A stretch of 64,000 bases of DNA from Tigriopus japonicus (taxonomy: Eukaryota > Arthropoda > Copepoda > Harpacticoida > Harpacticidae). The position numbers were made by a program, and so were the translations under genes. The stretch's first letter is position 1. Every line of letters begins with the position of its first letter. Positions 23,701 through 34,576 of the stretch are shown here, one piece after another. The stretch spans positions 29,107 to 93,106 of the forward strand of contig JAAGOF010000213.1 in assembly GCA_010645155.1 (NCBI GenBank). The letters are read 5' to 3'. The notes under the pieces were generated by a model. The model searched no databases. It had not been told where the DNA came from and saw only the letters and a program-made list of their open reading frames with translations.

Positions 23701-24931
23701 CACAATGCGATACAGCCCTTATCTAAATGAAATGAATGATCAAGTTTAGAACAATAGCAAGCCATCATTAGACGTCGGGGGGTCGGGCGAGTTCCTACTG
23801 TGAAGATATGAAATCACGGGTTGGCTGAGACTTTTCGTGGAAATGGTCAAGAGAATATCGGCGGCTGTTTTTCGCCACATGATGTTATGATGCGGACAAA
23901 CCGAGGACACGGCCGAAAACAGGAGAGTCAAGTCGTCTTTGCGCGCGAGTTCCTCCACAGCGGGAACATACCCGCAGAGACGTTGTAACAACTGGAAAAG
24001 AATAGAACCAATGATAAGTCAACTTCCCTGCTATTAAGTACTCGTCAAAGAGCGTCGTCCTACCTCAATCAGCATCTTTTGTAGCAAAATGCGGCGTTCT
24101 TTGGCCGTGAACTCTTTCTCGTCTTGCTTCTCCGATCCTAGTTCGATTTCGTCCGATGATTTGGCGCTCTCGACAGATTTGATTGGAGGCAGATCGAAGA
24201 ACAGATACAAACACTTGACTAACGTGGATGGAACCGAGGCTGCCGTGAGCACTTCATTCAAGCCATCCCCTTCGGCACTCATGACATTCAAGGCCGACAA
24301 GAGGACCCATCCGGATCCCGCCGTGCTTTTGGTGGCCGGAGGATCCTCAGAGACTTGATCTGAATCGGAGGATATGGGATGGGTCAGCACCTCCATGTAG
24401 TCGGCAATGGCTTCAGCGGCTTCCTCGGTGGATTGATTACTCGCTCGACGTCGAACCTCGACCACCAAAAGTCGACTGGTGGCATGAGCGAAAGCCGACA
24501 TGGATTCCAAACCCCCGAAACGCTCACACGCCGTCCGAGATGGAAGAGACCCAAAGACCTGAGGAGACATCCATAATTATTGCGGCTTTTCAAAAAAGTG
24601 GCAGGTCATTTCGAGCTTGGAACACGTGACTGACCTTGCAAAAGAGAGGGAGCATTTGGTACAAGCGAGCTTCTTTCTCGGCTTCATTCAAAGGATGTGG
24701 GGGATTCTGATAATCGTTGAACAACCGTTTCAAATGGCTCAAACCCAAAAGATCCGGATTGACGACGGAGGGGGGTCGACGTTGAGCGCCTAAAAGAGGG
24801 GTGGATCCACCCATTTCACTCCCAGAGCCCGTGGTCATGGAGGTGGGTCCTTCATCTTCATTGTCACCGGTGGGTGAGCTCACACTCCCTTGGGACGAGC
24901 CCGTGGACAGGAATTTGCGCATGATATTCAT
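11745..24931 (-). CDS. WDFY3: WDFY3/ALFY (blue cheese) autophagy scaffold
   Basis: Seventeen exons by hand: 24931-24635, 24558-24064, 23991-23799, 23722-23536, 23465-23296, 23225-22830, 22314-21888, 21822-21639, 21571-20284, 20224-20041, 19456-19340, 19262-18466, 18222-17798, 17733-17269, 17189-16720, 16649-12058, 11968-11745. They total 10,911 nt (3,636 residues; human about 3,526) and keep frame at every junction. The start ATG 24931 gives MNIMRKF, resembling the vertebrate start. Order: long armadillo-like N-terminus; concanavalin-like segment (SLYVNGQHI) near 20.1 kb; PH-like (about residues 2600-2700); BEACH (about 2775-3055, [20 protein letters not shown]); WD40 repeats (about 3100-3515); FYVE zinc finger (about 3565-3630, RRHHCRACGKLFC). 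The family links p62-positive aggregates to ATG proteins and binds PI3P through FYVE. One 4.6-kb exon carries PH, BEACH and WD40. No broken frame was seen. Confidence 0.95.
12320..12331 (-). other. Candidate LC3-interacting motif in WDFY3
   Basis: The four codons encode FVVV within NEDFVVVNETD, near residue 3475 and just before the last WD40 blade and FYVE domain. Human ALFY has an acidic-flanked F-x-x-V GABARAP-binding motif at the equivalent place. Conservation of position and spacing is my inference; binding is not shown by sequence alone. Confidence 0.5.
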
Positions 24932-26727
24932 GGTGTGGCTTTTTGTTTCTAGATTAGCCAGCACACTTTGTCCATGGCCATAACCAACTTTGGAACTAGC
25001 ATCCGATGTTTTTTTCAGGATTTCAGGCGGCTTGGCCTGGGTTGTTCCTCTGTGTGCTCCAATATGCGGGAGTCTTTGGGACTACATGATCCAGTGGACA
25101 AACCAGGATTTCCATTCAATCAACAGTGAACTAGAACCTTGACAGCTGGTGGCGAGTGCAGTACTGCTGGCTGAACACGGTGCAATCTCAGACACAAATA
25201 CACACACTCACTCACTCACACAGGGTCGATCAAACCTAGTCCTCCACTGGCTTCTCTCTCCTCCTCCATCCTCAAAGATCGGAGGCACGGGAAGTTCAAG
25301 TCCAACGGCGACGCCAACGACGTGACGGGAGCGAAGCCAGCCAACCATACCATCAGAGAAAGAGACGGAGAGAGACTGGATTGGCCCGCCGACTTCAGTT
25401 CTGGCAAGGGGAACGAACGAAGACGGACGGACATCCATTTGACCCAAAGGGCGGCTCTCTCTAAAGGTTAGTTTCTGGTTTTGGACCAGCCTTTCCTTTT
25501 TGAGTAGGATTTCTGGCCCCAAGTTCCGACCCATGAGTCAGTCAATGGAGATGGATTCCGCGGACTCGGTCCTAGTGCAACATCTGACAACAACCTGTAA
25601 GGTTCTTGGGGGGAATTGGGGTTGGCTTTGGGCTTGGATTTTCAGTCGTGGGTTTTCAATGGAAGGGAAGAATGGACCACTGACTCTTTGAGCTCATTTC
25701 TGGGCCTGGAGGTTTTGTGACATGAAAAACCGATCTAATCCTTAATCCTTAGGTGACCTTTTAGAGCCTCGAAGGTCGTTGCTAGAGGCGCACGAACCTC
25801 GATGGAGCTTTCAAGATATGAATACATTGTCCCAAAGAACTGGGACAGAGAACTGCTAAGTGTTTATTCTTTCCGCCCACGTTCATGATTAGGGGTGCAC
25901 ATTTTTGGCAAAAGTCCTCTAAATTAACAAATGACCTAAACCGAACAAATTGCCTAAATTTTGGTCCTTCTGAACATACATTTCATAGTTTAAAGATAGT
26001 CAATCTTGAATTTTAAGGTCAAAATCTAATTTTAGGCCCCAAAATAAGTAAACAAAGTGAGGCCATCAATATTTTAAACTAACAAGTGTCAAGTGAACAT
26101 ATTGTGGGCTTAAATGTAACCCGATTTATAATGCAAGGATTCCAAAGTCAGCTTACGTTTGGTTTTAGAACCTTTACCAAAAAATAGCCACTGGCTTAAA
26201 AACACTTTTTGGGATTTTCAAATTTTCTAACATTTTCGTGAAATTTGACTGCAACTTAACGACTTCTCTTTAAAGTTTAGATCCATCCCTAAGAAAACCT
26301 GTCAAGCTTATTACTGGGTAAAGAACAAGGCTAAAAAGTTTCAACCTGAAAACGAAATGCAAAAAGTTTTGAACCAAGAAATGAGCAGAGTAAATTGTGT
26401 ACATGTTTCATGGAAATTTGCACCCAATTGTCATTAACAAGTTAGTCGTTCTGTATCCCATATCTTACGAACTTTTTCCGCATCGTGAGAAAGATGTAGA
26501 TCGACTCTCATGAGGTGGTGAGTTCCGTTTATCATGACTGTGTGTGGTGCCAACTTATCAAATAGACTTGTTGCTTTACTTTTAACTTTTATTACAATCG
26601 TAAAGAATAGAAAAGGAATTTCAAAGACAGAGATTAGGAAGTCAAAACGATGCTACCAGTATCGAATCATCTCTCAAAAATCATCTACGTAAGTGTGATT
26701 TCAACCTTGACAACGGATCGTCTAAAC
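24932..26727. other. WDFY3 5' region and intergenic DNA
   Basis: The first about 600 bp is relatively GC-rich, has a short ACTC/ACAC run near 25195-25220 and probably holds the WDFY3 promoter and 5' untranslated region. The rest is AT-rich with no recognisable gene. No TATA box could be assigned. Confidence 0.4.
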
Positions 26728-27208
26728 TAGAGGCCGCCTTTGGGCAAGGCCCATCAAATTTGACCATGTGAAGTCTGGGCCCCACCTAACAGATAGATTC
26801 TAGCTCATATGTTTTGTCGGCATCAAGGCATGCTCCAAGCATGCTTCCATTATTGACTTCAAGCGTATTTTAAGCCTGCTAGAGCATTTCTAACCAAATT
26901 CTGGGTGAAACATCCAATACGGAGAAGCTGACATTCAAATGGCGTCATTTTAGAAGCCTGAAAACGTCAAAAAGACGCAAAAAGGATGGAAGTCAATAGA
27001 TGAAGTATGCTTTAAGCATGGATCTTCAAATACAAAACATATGACCTAATGTAAGGTTCGTAGGCCCACAAGTCAATGATCAAAGAGCTCTGGGCCCACG
27101 AGTATGTATTAGGAAGGGCTCTCAGGCCCACTATGTTGGAATCATAGCTCTTGGGGCCCGCCAACGACCACCGTTGGGCTCACAGGTTGCCGACGTTGCC
27201 AACCCCTG
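26728..27208. mobile_element. hAT-type element rich in GGGCCCAC
   Basis: The left end TAGAGGCCGCCTTTGGGCAA and right end GTTGCCAACCCCTG are degenerate inverted termini. Flanking octamers GTCTAAAC and GTCTAACG match at 6 of 8 positions. The interior repeats GGGCCCAC-like motifs, as does the related element at 34577-34825. No transposase is encoded. Confidence 0.55.
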
Positions 27209-27644
27209 GTCTAACGCATACAGGGTGGCTAATAAGTAGAGACCGGACTTGAAATTTATTTTCTGAGAAAATAATTTATCTGTTTTCCCCCAGTTTTTTT
27301 CGAAAATTAAATTTTGAAGGTATTTTCGACGACAAATCAATTTCTGAAGGTAATTTGATTGACTTTTACACACACACAAAAAAAAAACAAATTTGTTGAA
27401 GTATTTTGTTAACTTTTCATTGAGTAATTTTTATATTCAGGCATTTTTGAGGTTTTAGGAACTTGCTTAAAATTAGTGAGATGACCTAATAGTTTTTTAA
27501 AGTGTATGGGTGACTTCTGTGTAAATGTTTAGGATGGCTCTTTCTCAATAGTTTTGTGTTTATTGTGGCAAATTGTTAGTCTTAAATTATTTGAAAAGAA
27601 TGGTATAAGATGCAAAAAATATGGTCCTAGATAGATACACTAAG
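27209..27644. other. Gene-free stretch between repeats
   Basis: ACAGGGTGGCTAATAAG near 27222 looks like the terminal repeat of a mariner-type element, but no partner end or transposase was found. Confidence 0.3.
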
Positions 27645-28363
27645 ATAGATACTGGCTGCCCTAGGCTAACACACGGTGCCCGGTGGTTCATGCAAGTGAT
27701 TGGTCAAAAGCCTTCTGTTGAACATTCAGCTGATTCTGACGAAGTTCAATAACAACCCAGAGTACTTCTTCTTTGTTGATTTTGTAATGCTTTGACTTGG
27801 TGGTCGGGTTGCCAATTTACCTATGTGAAATCATTTTCCCCTCTGTCTACCAGTCTTTATAAACATGTTTTTTTTCTTTAAAGAGCACCAAAAGGCAAGG
27901 CATCCCTGACTTTAGTGACTTCTGAGTAAGGTTGCAAATCAAACTCAAATTCGTGTTTGCTTACATACAAGAGCAAAGCACCCATTCTCCAAGAGGCAAC
28001 CCTTCTTTGAAACCTCCTGTGGAAAAACTTGCGCAAGCCCATATTTCACATCACTAAGATTTTGTTGTCAATCACCCGATTGTGTGGCATAAATCGGCCC
28101 TTGTTTAAACTCCACACTAATTGAAATTCACTTTTAGCATATTAGGTAAATACCTTAGACACATTTGCAGCAGGCTTGAGGATTTTTACTAACCAAACCG
28201 CACTATCAAATGAGCGAAATAGTTTAGATATGTTTCTTAGAAGAAAAGGTTCCTTTAATCATGAACTTCGGCTTCCTGCATGATGAATGACGTCACAGAC
28301 AGTCTGTGCCGGGTCGGGCAATCATAGATTTGACGGCCAATCTCTGCCTTTTAGTATCTCTAG
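27645..28363. repeat. About 720-bp dispersed repeat, copy B
   Basis: This is an inverted copy of 2642-3660 without the inserted miniature element. At 28065-28075 it reads CACATCACTAAG, the empty form of the site that carries the 300-bp insertion in copy A. Confidence 0.65.
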
Positions 28364-28437
28364 TCCTAGAGTTATCCGGAGGGCTGCAAATTTCATGAAA
28401 ATGCATTCTATTTTGTTATCCGTTTTTTAGCATTTTT

Positions 28438-28778
28438 TGATTGTCTGTTGTCTTTCGCCTTGGGCGCTACCACGACCTGCCGTGTAGACATCGCTGTAGG
28501 CCGGCCAACTCTGTCCATGCCCTTGGGAAAAGGGAAAAGGCAGAAAACCTAGTATTTTGAAACAAATTTGTTGGTAATATCACACCCAATATTGTATTTC
28601 ATGTCGCTGAACAATTATATGTTTTATCGGTATAATATCACAAACATTATTGATTGCACAATAAGTAGAATTATGTTGAATTTTGTCTCTTTCCGAGTGC
28701 ACGAACAGGCCTGGGTGGCCTATAGCGATGTCGGACGCGGTGGGGCGGGAATAGAGAGGGGCAGCAAACAATTCTATT
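28438..28778. mobile_element. Foldback miniature element, copy 1
   Basis: The two ends are imperfect inverted repeats of about 90 bp that include GTAGACATCGCTGTAGGCC on the left and GGCCTATAGCGATGTCGGAC on the right. The centre is AT-rich. The copy at 40702-41030 has the same arms and a similar size. No coding sequence is present. Confidence 0.6.
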
Positions 28779-29185
28779 GAATAAACAATACCTATAACTG
28801 CATTCTGGGGAGCTTCATTCAATTTTACTTCAAGAAGTTTATTTGCGCTAAGTACAAGGTTGCGCACTCTATGACCTTCATTATGAAACAATCAGTTTTA
28901 AGAATTTTGTCAGGCATTCTTACGTAGAGGGCGTTTTTGGCGCCGTCAGAATTGAGATATCTGTATTATCAGTAATCTGTTTCATCAGAGGTACGATAAA
29001 TGTTGCATGAAACGTGGTAAACCTTTGCCCTTTTTAAAAATCATGGATCCCAAAGATTCAATTTTGCGCATAATTTTTTATATCGTGTAGGTAGATCAGC
29101 AACCTAGTTTTAGGCATTTAATTTCATACATTTTTCAGATATACGGTCCATGTATCTCGTCATTTTTTTGAAAGTACAAAATCCT

Positions 29186-30982
29186 TTAGATGGCCTCTAA
29201 AATCATTTTCCATCCACCAGAGAGAAGAAGCTTATGCAGAAATGTCAAGAGATCACTGGTGTTCCAATCGCATATTCCACCCAAAACAGATAATTTGGGA
29301 CAGGATTGGATCAGTCGAAGAGCGGATTCTTCTGTCAGTCGAACAAACCCAATCTCACTTGAGGCAATGCGAAACTCACGCAGTGCCTTCAACGGGTTTT
29401 TGAACAAAATCTCGCTCAAATCCGCGTCAGTGATCACAACATTCCACAAAAATACGTCTTCCAATCGAGGAGCAGAGCAAATGAGTTGAGACAGAGCATC
29501 TTTGCCTTCAATGTCCCAAACTTTGAGATGGGTCAACTCCGGGAACTCAATGGGACCACGTTGGCTCAATCGACCTTCAAGGACACTCAGTTGTCGAAGA
29601 TGTGGACACTGTTGAGCCAACGCGTCCAGATCGAGCTCGTATTCTTTCCCTTTGAATTCGAGGATGGTCAATTGTCGACCTAACCAAACTTTCCCTAGAT
29701 TGCATAGATTGGCATTCCTCAAGCTAATTCTCTGGCATTTTGGAAAGTAGACCTCAGTGGAATCTAAAGTCAAAGATTCTTGGGAGCATGGCGATGGACT
29801 GAACACGTGCAAGAATTGCAAATTAGGGAATAGCTTCGAGAGCGCATTCAAATGTTGAGAGTTTCGGATGGATAAGTGAATATCGTTGATTTGTGGATAA
29901 GACTTGATCGTGTTGGCAGATACGTTCATGAAGTCGTTCCACACTCTCTCATCAGCTTGTAACACATTTAGGCCCGAACAATCCTGAAGGATGGCGCTTA
30001 AAGATTCTGGTCCAATGCTAGTGTCGAGTAGCTTCCATGTCTTGATTCGTTTGAATTGACTGGCTTTCTTTGGACAAGGCTTCAGCATGGCCGAAGTCAT
30101 GGGCGTTGGTCGAAATCCTGGTCGAGAGCTGGGTAGTGACTTTTGGAATATCTTGGACTTGAGGGAGTCGTCCAGATTCAGTTTGGAAGGATGAAAGCTT
30201 ATGGGTAAATGCCGGGGAGCTTCACGTGCTAAGAACCAAGACACGCCTTGATTGGTCACACCTAAACTGCCTTGAAGGTCAATGTAGGTTAAGTGAGGGC
30301 AATGAAGTCCAATATAGGCCAAGATCTCATCATCGCACACATTTGGCAATGTGAGGAAGCGCAATCTTGAAAGACGATAGAAGCAACTCAAGAGAATGTA
30401 TCGTTCGGAAAATTGGAGTGTTTCGTAGTGGAACAAAGGGGCTTGGTAACACTTGAACGAGAGCGATTGGAGAGCAGATTCTTGGAGGTGAATCAGATGA
30501 AGCACGTGACTTCGGCTGTTTTTGTGCCATTGAAGCTCAGGCTCAAGCACAAGGTTCTTCAGATCGGGTCGGTACATCATTTCCAGCAAAGTTGAGATGA
30601 GAATTGGCAATAATGTCACATGGTCTGGTTGAGTTCGATCGAGGAGGCCTCGTAATTTGACGTTGATGACCGCCATCAGATCTGGTATGATTGGACTGAC
30701 AAGTTGGCTGATCCAACTTTGGAACATCTCGATCAATGAGTGTTCCATAAGCGCAAAACTTGCTTTCGAACCACCACCAATCTGTCTTCTGACCAAAAGT
30801 GAGACGATGTAATCAGCCAAGCAATTATTTGCCAACGACTCCAGAGAATTGGCTCCAGGTGCAGATTTCACAAGAAGGTCCATGGTCGGACTTAATGTTG
30901 GGTTTAAAGTAGACGCCAATCCAGAAGGGTCCAACCTGGAAATGACTCTGCGTCTTCTGAACGTCCCTTGGAGCACATCCAT
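29186..30982 (-). CDS. Leucine-rich-repeat-like protein, 598 aa
   Basis: One uninterrupted exon from ATG 30982 to the stop at 29186 encodes 598 residues. The C-terminal two thirds repeat a pattern of L-x-x-L-x-L separated by 22-30 residues (LRFLTLPNVCDDEILAYIGL, LTYIDLQGSLGVTNQG, LTHLKVWDI, LREFRI), as in cysteine-containing LRR proteins of the FBXL type. I cannot place an F-box in the N-terminal 150 residues, which are helical-looking (LLVRRQIGGGSKASFALMEH). There is no signal peptide or membrane segment. F-box LRR proteins usually recruit substrates to SCF ubiquitin ligases; without the F-box that role is only a possibility. It lies upstream-tandem with the 5'-nucleotidase on the same strand, about 0.8 kb apart. 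Confidence 0.65.
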   Translation of the reverse strand: MDVLQGTFRRRRVISRLDPSGLASTLNPTLSPTMDLLVKSAPGANSLESLANNCLADYIVSLLVRRQIGGGSKASFALMEHSLIEMFQSWISQLVSPIIPDLMAVINVKLRGLLDRTQPDHVTLLPILISTLLEMMYRPDLKNLVLEPELQWHKNSRSHVLHLIHLQESALQSLSFKCYQAPLFHYETLQFSERYILLSCFYRLSRLRFLTLPNVCDDEILAYIGLHCPHLTYIDLQGSLGVTNQGVSWFLAREAPRHLPISFHPSKLNLDDSLKSKIFQKSLPSSRPGFRPTPMTSAMLKPCPKKASQFKRIKTWKLLDTSIGPESLSAILQDCSGLNVLQADERVWNDFMNVSANTIKSYPQINDIHLSIRNSQHLNALSKLFPNLQFLHVFSPSPCSQESLTLDSTEVYFPKCQRISLRNANLCNLGKVWLGRQLTILEFKGKEYELDLDALAQQCPHLRQLSVLEGRLSQRGPIEFPELTHLKVWDIEGKDALSQLICSAPRLEDVFLWNVVITDADLSEILFKNPLKALREFRIASSEIGFVRLTEESALRLIQSCPKLSVLGGICDWNTSDLLTFLHKLLLSGGWKMILEAI

Positions 30983-31727
30983 CGTTATCAATCACAAAGA
31001 AAAGTTCACCCTCAATTTGAGCAATCGGAATTAGCTTTGTTTTCCCAGAGATGAGTTCTTGCTTGCACTTGAAGCTTCGACGGAGAAAGCTTCTGTCCCT
31101 CCCAAGGATTTGAGATTGGCCGGCGTATGGATCGAGGCCAAGCTCAATCGGGAAGAGTGCAGGTGTCGTTGTCTTTGTGTTGTCCCCCAAATCGCATCAA
31201 ATTCCGGGATCCGAACGATGAAAAGGCACGTTCCCTTAAAGACTATCTTTCTTTGCGTTTGGCCAAATGAGGCCAGAATACTCTTGGGCATTCCACGTTG
31301 TTAGGGAACTGTTTTCCACCTCTATCTTCGTATCTACGTAGTAGTTTGATGGAACACAGAAGAAACAATCGACTTGTATTCTTGACAAAAGCGATTTGTC
31401 GACTACCTTGCTAGAGATAAATGCTCGGGCCCACGCACGGTTCCAAGAGAAAACCATCCATCAAATGTCACAAGTTGGAGGTGATGATCCAACACGAAGA
31501 AGTCCTTGTGATTCAAGGTCTCGAGTTTTTCGTGCGTGATGGGAACATTTCATGTGAAGCGCTCATTTTGGTTTTGATAAGGCCTCTGACGAGAAACCTA
31601 CAATTAGGACAACTAGCAAGATTCCCACAGATCAGTGGACTAAAACAAAAGAGGTGCGGAAAAAATATCATGTTTTGGGAAAAAGCCAAAATGTGAGGTT
31701 TGAAGAAATCGAAACAATAGAAAAAAG
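30983..31727. other. Unresolved stretch between two minus-strand genes
   Basis: The minus strand has several open stretches in alternating frames (31031-31291, 31236-31457), including FFCVPSNYYVDTKIEV. They could be diverged 5' exons of the LRR gene or a broken gene. I could not build a consistent spliced model and call no gene. Confidence 0.3.
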
Positions 31728-31733
31728 TTTATT
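31728..31733 (-). terminator. Polyadenylation signal of the 5'-nucleotidase gene
   Basis: AATAAA on the minus strand, 24 nt beyond the stop codon, which implies a very short 3' untranslated region. Confidence 0.55.
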
Positions 31734-31756
31734 TCGTAGTTTTGCGTCGATGAGTC

Positions 31757-33442
31757 TTACGCAGTAGGAGCGTTTTCACCGGGATGATAATTGATGGTGA
31801 GGCGCCCTTCAATCTGTGTATTAATTGGGGATTGCTTGATCACATAGGCTTCCATGGCCACGTAATCACTGGGTCCAACCTCAGGGGGACCCTCACTCCA
31901 TTGAGGAAAATTGGCAGTTCGGCTTCCTCCTTGGGACAGAAAGCTAGGAACGGCAACTGAGTACTCGACGTCATCCTCCAAATCACACCATTCATCACCG
32001 TTACAACGGACTTGGATCGAGGAGATCCGTTGACCCACATTATCCTCATAGATATCATAAACCACTTGTAGACCGGACATTTGCAGGAATGTCCCGGGAT
32101 AGCAACTCTGATCGGGGCAAAGGTTGCCCACATAGCTTTCCATAACTCCTCGCAAACCCGATCCCATCATCTGAAGCTTGTCCACGGTGTTGTTGAATGG
32201 CAGAACATTGAAGACATCCTCACCGGTAATATCACCAGCAATAAGATTGGCTCGAATACCACCATTGTTAATGAAGCCAATTTGTGCTTCTCCTTGCCAG
32301 ATATCCACCATGGAGTCGGCCAAAAAGTTGCCAATGTTGGACTCGGCCAAGCTGTTCTTCATCAAGTCCACAGTGGTCTCACCAATGACTTGGTAGTACT
32401 CTTGAAGTTGATCTCTGTACTTTTTCATTCGCTCACCCACTTCAGGACTCTTCTCGACTGTCTTATCCAAGAGAATGACATCAGCCCGACTCACTCCTTG
32501 GCCATCGATATCTTGGATCAGATCTCCGTTGGCGTTAAAATTGAGGGTGAGATGTCCCAGATATTTGGAAAAGCAGTAGGCTTGAACGACAGGGACCACT
32601 TTGCCACTAGGTTGTTCCACGTAAGTAGGATAAGGACCCAAGGGCTCTTCAATGGAGGGTAAAGTGTCTCCCGTGTACAAAAAGGTATGAGAATGCCCTC
32701 CAACCACGACATCCAACTCTTCAATTTCGGCGGCCATTTTTTGGTCCAATTCGTAACCAGAATGACCCAAGGCAATGATGATCTCAACTTGCTCCTCGTT
32801 TCTAAGCCTTTGTGCTTCAGCACGTATGGACTCAATTTCGTCCACAAACTTGACAGACTCGCCAGGATTTGAGATTTGAGGAGTGTCAGTGGTGACATAA
32901 CCAATGATCCCTACTTTTGTTCCATCATCCATGATCTGAACTTTGGACTTCTTAACGTTCTCTAATTCGCCCTTAACCGAAGTTTCCTCCAAGTTGGCGG
33001 CCAAAACGTCGAAGCTGACTGAGTCCACAAACGGGGCCAAACCTTCTGGACGATCGTCGAACTCGTGGTTGCCAAGAGCCATGGCGTCATAGTTCAACAT
33101 CTCGGCGAATTCCACCACTACTGAGTACTTGAACATGGTGTACCAAATGGTTCCTTGGTAATAGTCTCCAGCATTAAGGAGCAACACGTTTTTGAAGTCG
33201 GAGTTGTTTCTGATTTCGTTGACTTTGGTGTGGATGCGCTCCATACCTCCGTAACATTGGCCAGCCTCAGCTTGATCGGCGTGACATCGACCCGTACTTT
33301 CATTGACCTCCTCGAAGTGGGCATGAATGTCATTCAAATGAAGGATGTTCAAAGTGAGGGCAATTTCATTGTCGTCTTGCTTGGAAATGGTCTTGGTCGA
33401 CACCAAAGAACAAGTCAAGGCTAGCAATATGGCGACTTTCAT
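31757..33442 (-). CDS. Secreted 5'-nucleotidase/apyrase-type enzyme
   Basis: A single exon encodes 561 residues, hydrolysing nucleoside monophosphates (or ATP/ADP in apyrase relatives) to adenosine outside the cell. The start is ATG 33442, giving the signal peptide MKVAILLALTCSLVS; no in-frame ATG precedes it. The N-terminal metallophosphoesterase domain shows LNDIHAHFE, GDYYQGT, ALGNHEFDD, ALGHSGYELD and GGHSH, the two-metal ligands. The C-terminal nucleotide-binding domain shows NNGGIRANL and PFNNTVD. There is no hydrophobic C-terminal tail, so a GPI anchor like that of vertebrate CD73 is not predicted and the enzyme should be soluble. The first 32 codons and about 345 bp upstream are duplicated at 52094-52537. 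Confidence 0.88.
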   Translation of the reverse strand: MKVAILLALTCSLVSTKTISKQDDNEIALTLNILHLNDIHAHFEEVNESTGRCHADQAEAGQCYGGMERIHTKVNEIRNNSDFKNVLLLNAGDYYQGTIWYTMFKYSVVVEFAEMLNYDAMALGNHEFDDRPEGLAPFVDSVSFDVLAANLEETSVKGELENVKKSKVQIMDDGTKVGIIGYVTTDTPQISNPGESVKFVDEIESIRAEAQRLRNEEQVEIIIALGHSGYELDQKMAAEIEELDVVVGGHSHTFLYTGDTLPSIEEPLGPYPTYVEQPSGKVVPVVQAYCFSKYLGHLTLNFNANGDLIQDIDGQGVSRADVILLDKTVEKSPEVGERMKKYRDQLQEYYQVIGETTVDLMKNSLAESNIGNFLADSMVDIWQGEAQIGFINNGGIRANLIAGDITGEDVFNVLPFNNTVDKLQMMGSGLRGVMESYVGNLCPDQSCYPGTFLQMSGLQVVYDIYEDNVGQRISSIQVRCNGDEWCDLEDDVEYSVAVPSFLSQGGSRTANFPQWSEGPPEVGPSDYVAMEAYVIKQSPINTQIEGRLTINYHPGENAPTA

Positions 33443-33787
33443 CGTCTCGGGCACTCACTTGTCTGTTGTCAAGTCACCAATCGACTAAGATCACAGCACT
33501 TACTGATTTGTTTATCAGGCATAAATATCAATATATTTATCATCATAAAGCCCACTCATTACCTGCAGTACTACGCAGAATATGCTTACATGGGATGACA
33601 TTGAAAAACAAATACTGTACATATCTCTTATATACACAAGAACTGGTCCTCGTAAGTAGTACTATGCGGACTTCCCCTCTAATTTGTCAGTTATCCAATC
33701 AAGGTAATCTGCCACTTTGGTGTACACGCCTGGTCGATTTGGTCGACCACACCCATTTCCCCAACTTGTCAGGCCCATAATAGCTTG
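33347..33787. repeat. 441-bp direct repeat, left copy
   Basis: It matches 52094-52537 at about 98% (roughly seven substitutions and one short indel). It contains the 5' end of the 5'-nucleotidase coding region, its upstream region and the last about 45 codons of the protease gene, the latter as an orphan fragment at 33650-33784 on the minus strand ([18 protein letters not shown]). The two copies bound an 18.3-kb block of mobile elements. Confidence 0.9.
33650..33784 (-). pseudogene. Detached last-exon fragment of the mosaic protease
   Basis: The fragment encodes the C-terminal strands and helix of a trypsin domain ([20 protein letters not shown]) and ends in an intact TAG. It differs from the functional exon at 52412-52546 at only a few sites (Tyr to Asn in SWGYGCG). 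It lacks the catalytic serine region and the rest of the gene. Confidence 0.85.
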
Positions 33788-34156
33788 AAAGTTCGGTATG
33801 TAAAAGAACAAGAAAATAGCAGAATTTTTTATGAGCATGGGTTTCAGAATAAAAGAAAGACTTATGCCAATAACAGATGTTTCAATGTTTGATAATTACT
33901 TTAGTCTTACGCACTCATACTTTGTTAACAGAATTGAAGAGTTTGAAGGTAATGGATCTGGTTGGCAATATCATGCCTGTGTGGAAATGACTGTGCCAGC
34001 AGATCATTATGATCCCTCAACTAATTTTCGAAAAAGTAAATACAAGAATAAAATAATACTCTCATTTATAAAACTTCCACAAACTCTCATCAGAACCGGA
34101 GCTTATATTAATCCAAAAAATACTGACAGTACATTTCAATCATTTTACTGAATTGT

Positions 34157-34268
34157 CCGAGTCGTGGGGCCCATTCTGGGTTTTTCCAGCTGCTGGTTGC
34201 GCCGTTCGAGACCTGGGATCGAACCCATGAACCCGTGCTCGTTAACCAACTGCGCTACAGTCATCTCC
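34157..34268 (-). mobile_element. tRNA-derived SINE fragment
   Basis: On the minus strand, TAGCGCAGTTGGTTAAC resembles a pol III A box and GGTTCGATCCC is a canonical B box about 30 bp later. The spacing is too short for an intact tRNA with an anticodon arm, so this is a SINE head. Its downstream part (CCCAGAATGGGCCCCACGAC) recurs at 49503-49522. It is inserted in the polymerase B remnant. Confidence 0.65.
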
Positions 34269-34576
34269 CTTTATATAGTCCTGATGGAATTTCTCACTAC
34301 AAACTATATTTGAAAGAGGCGAATTGGTCAAAGCTCTCTTTTCCAACAAGATAAAATTTGAGAGAGACAACCCAAATTTGCCTCCCTTAAATGTTCATGT
34401 TTTGGAGACATAAAAGCATTCATATCTATTTCCATATTATGTGTGTTACAAAGGAGCTAATGCAGAAAATGCTATCAATATAATGCATTTTCAGAAAAAA
34501 TATATAACTTCACGTGATATAAAAGTGGAAGGTCATTATGTTTGGATAAAAAATAGGTCTAGGGCATTGTCTAAAT

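Noticed and set aside
29186..30982. Definite F-box protein
   Set aside because: The LRR-like part is visible, but no F-box consensus could be placed in the N-terminal region.
31031..31457. Separate gene upstream of the LRR gene
   Set aside because: Open stretches change frame without good splice sites and begin without a credible start.
34195..34268. Functional tRNA gene on the minus strand
   Set aside because: The A and B boxes are too close and no anticodon arm or acceptor stem can be folded; it fits a SINE head.
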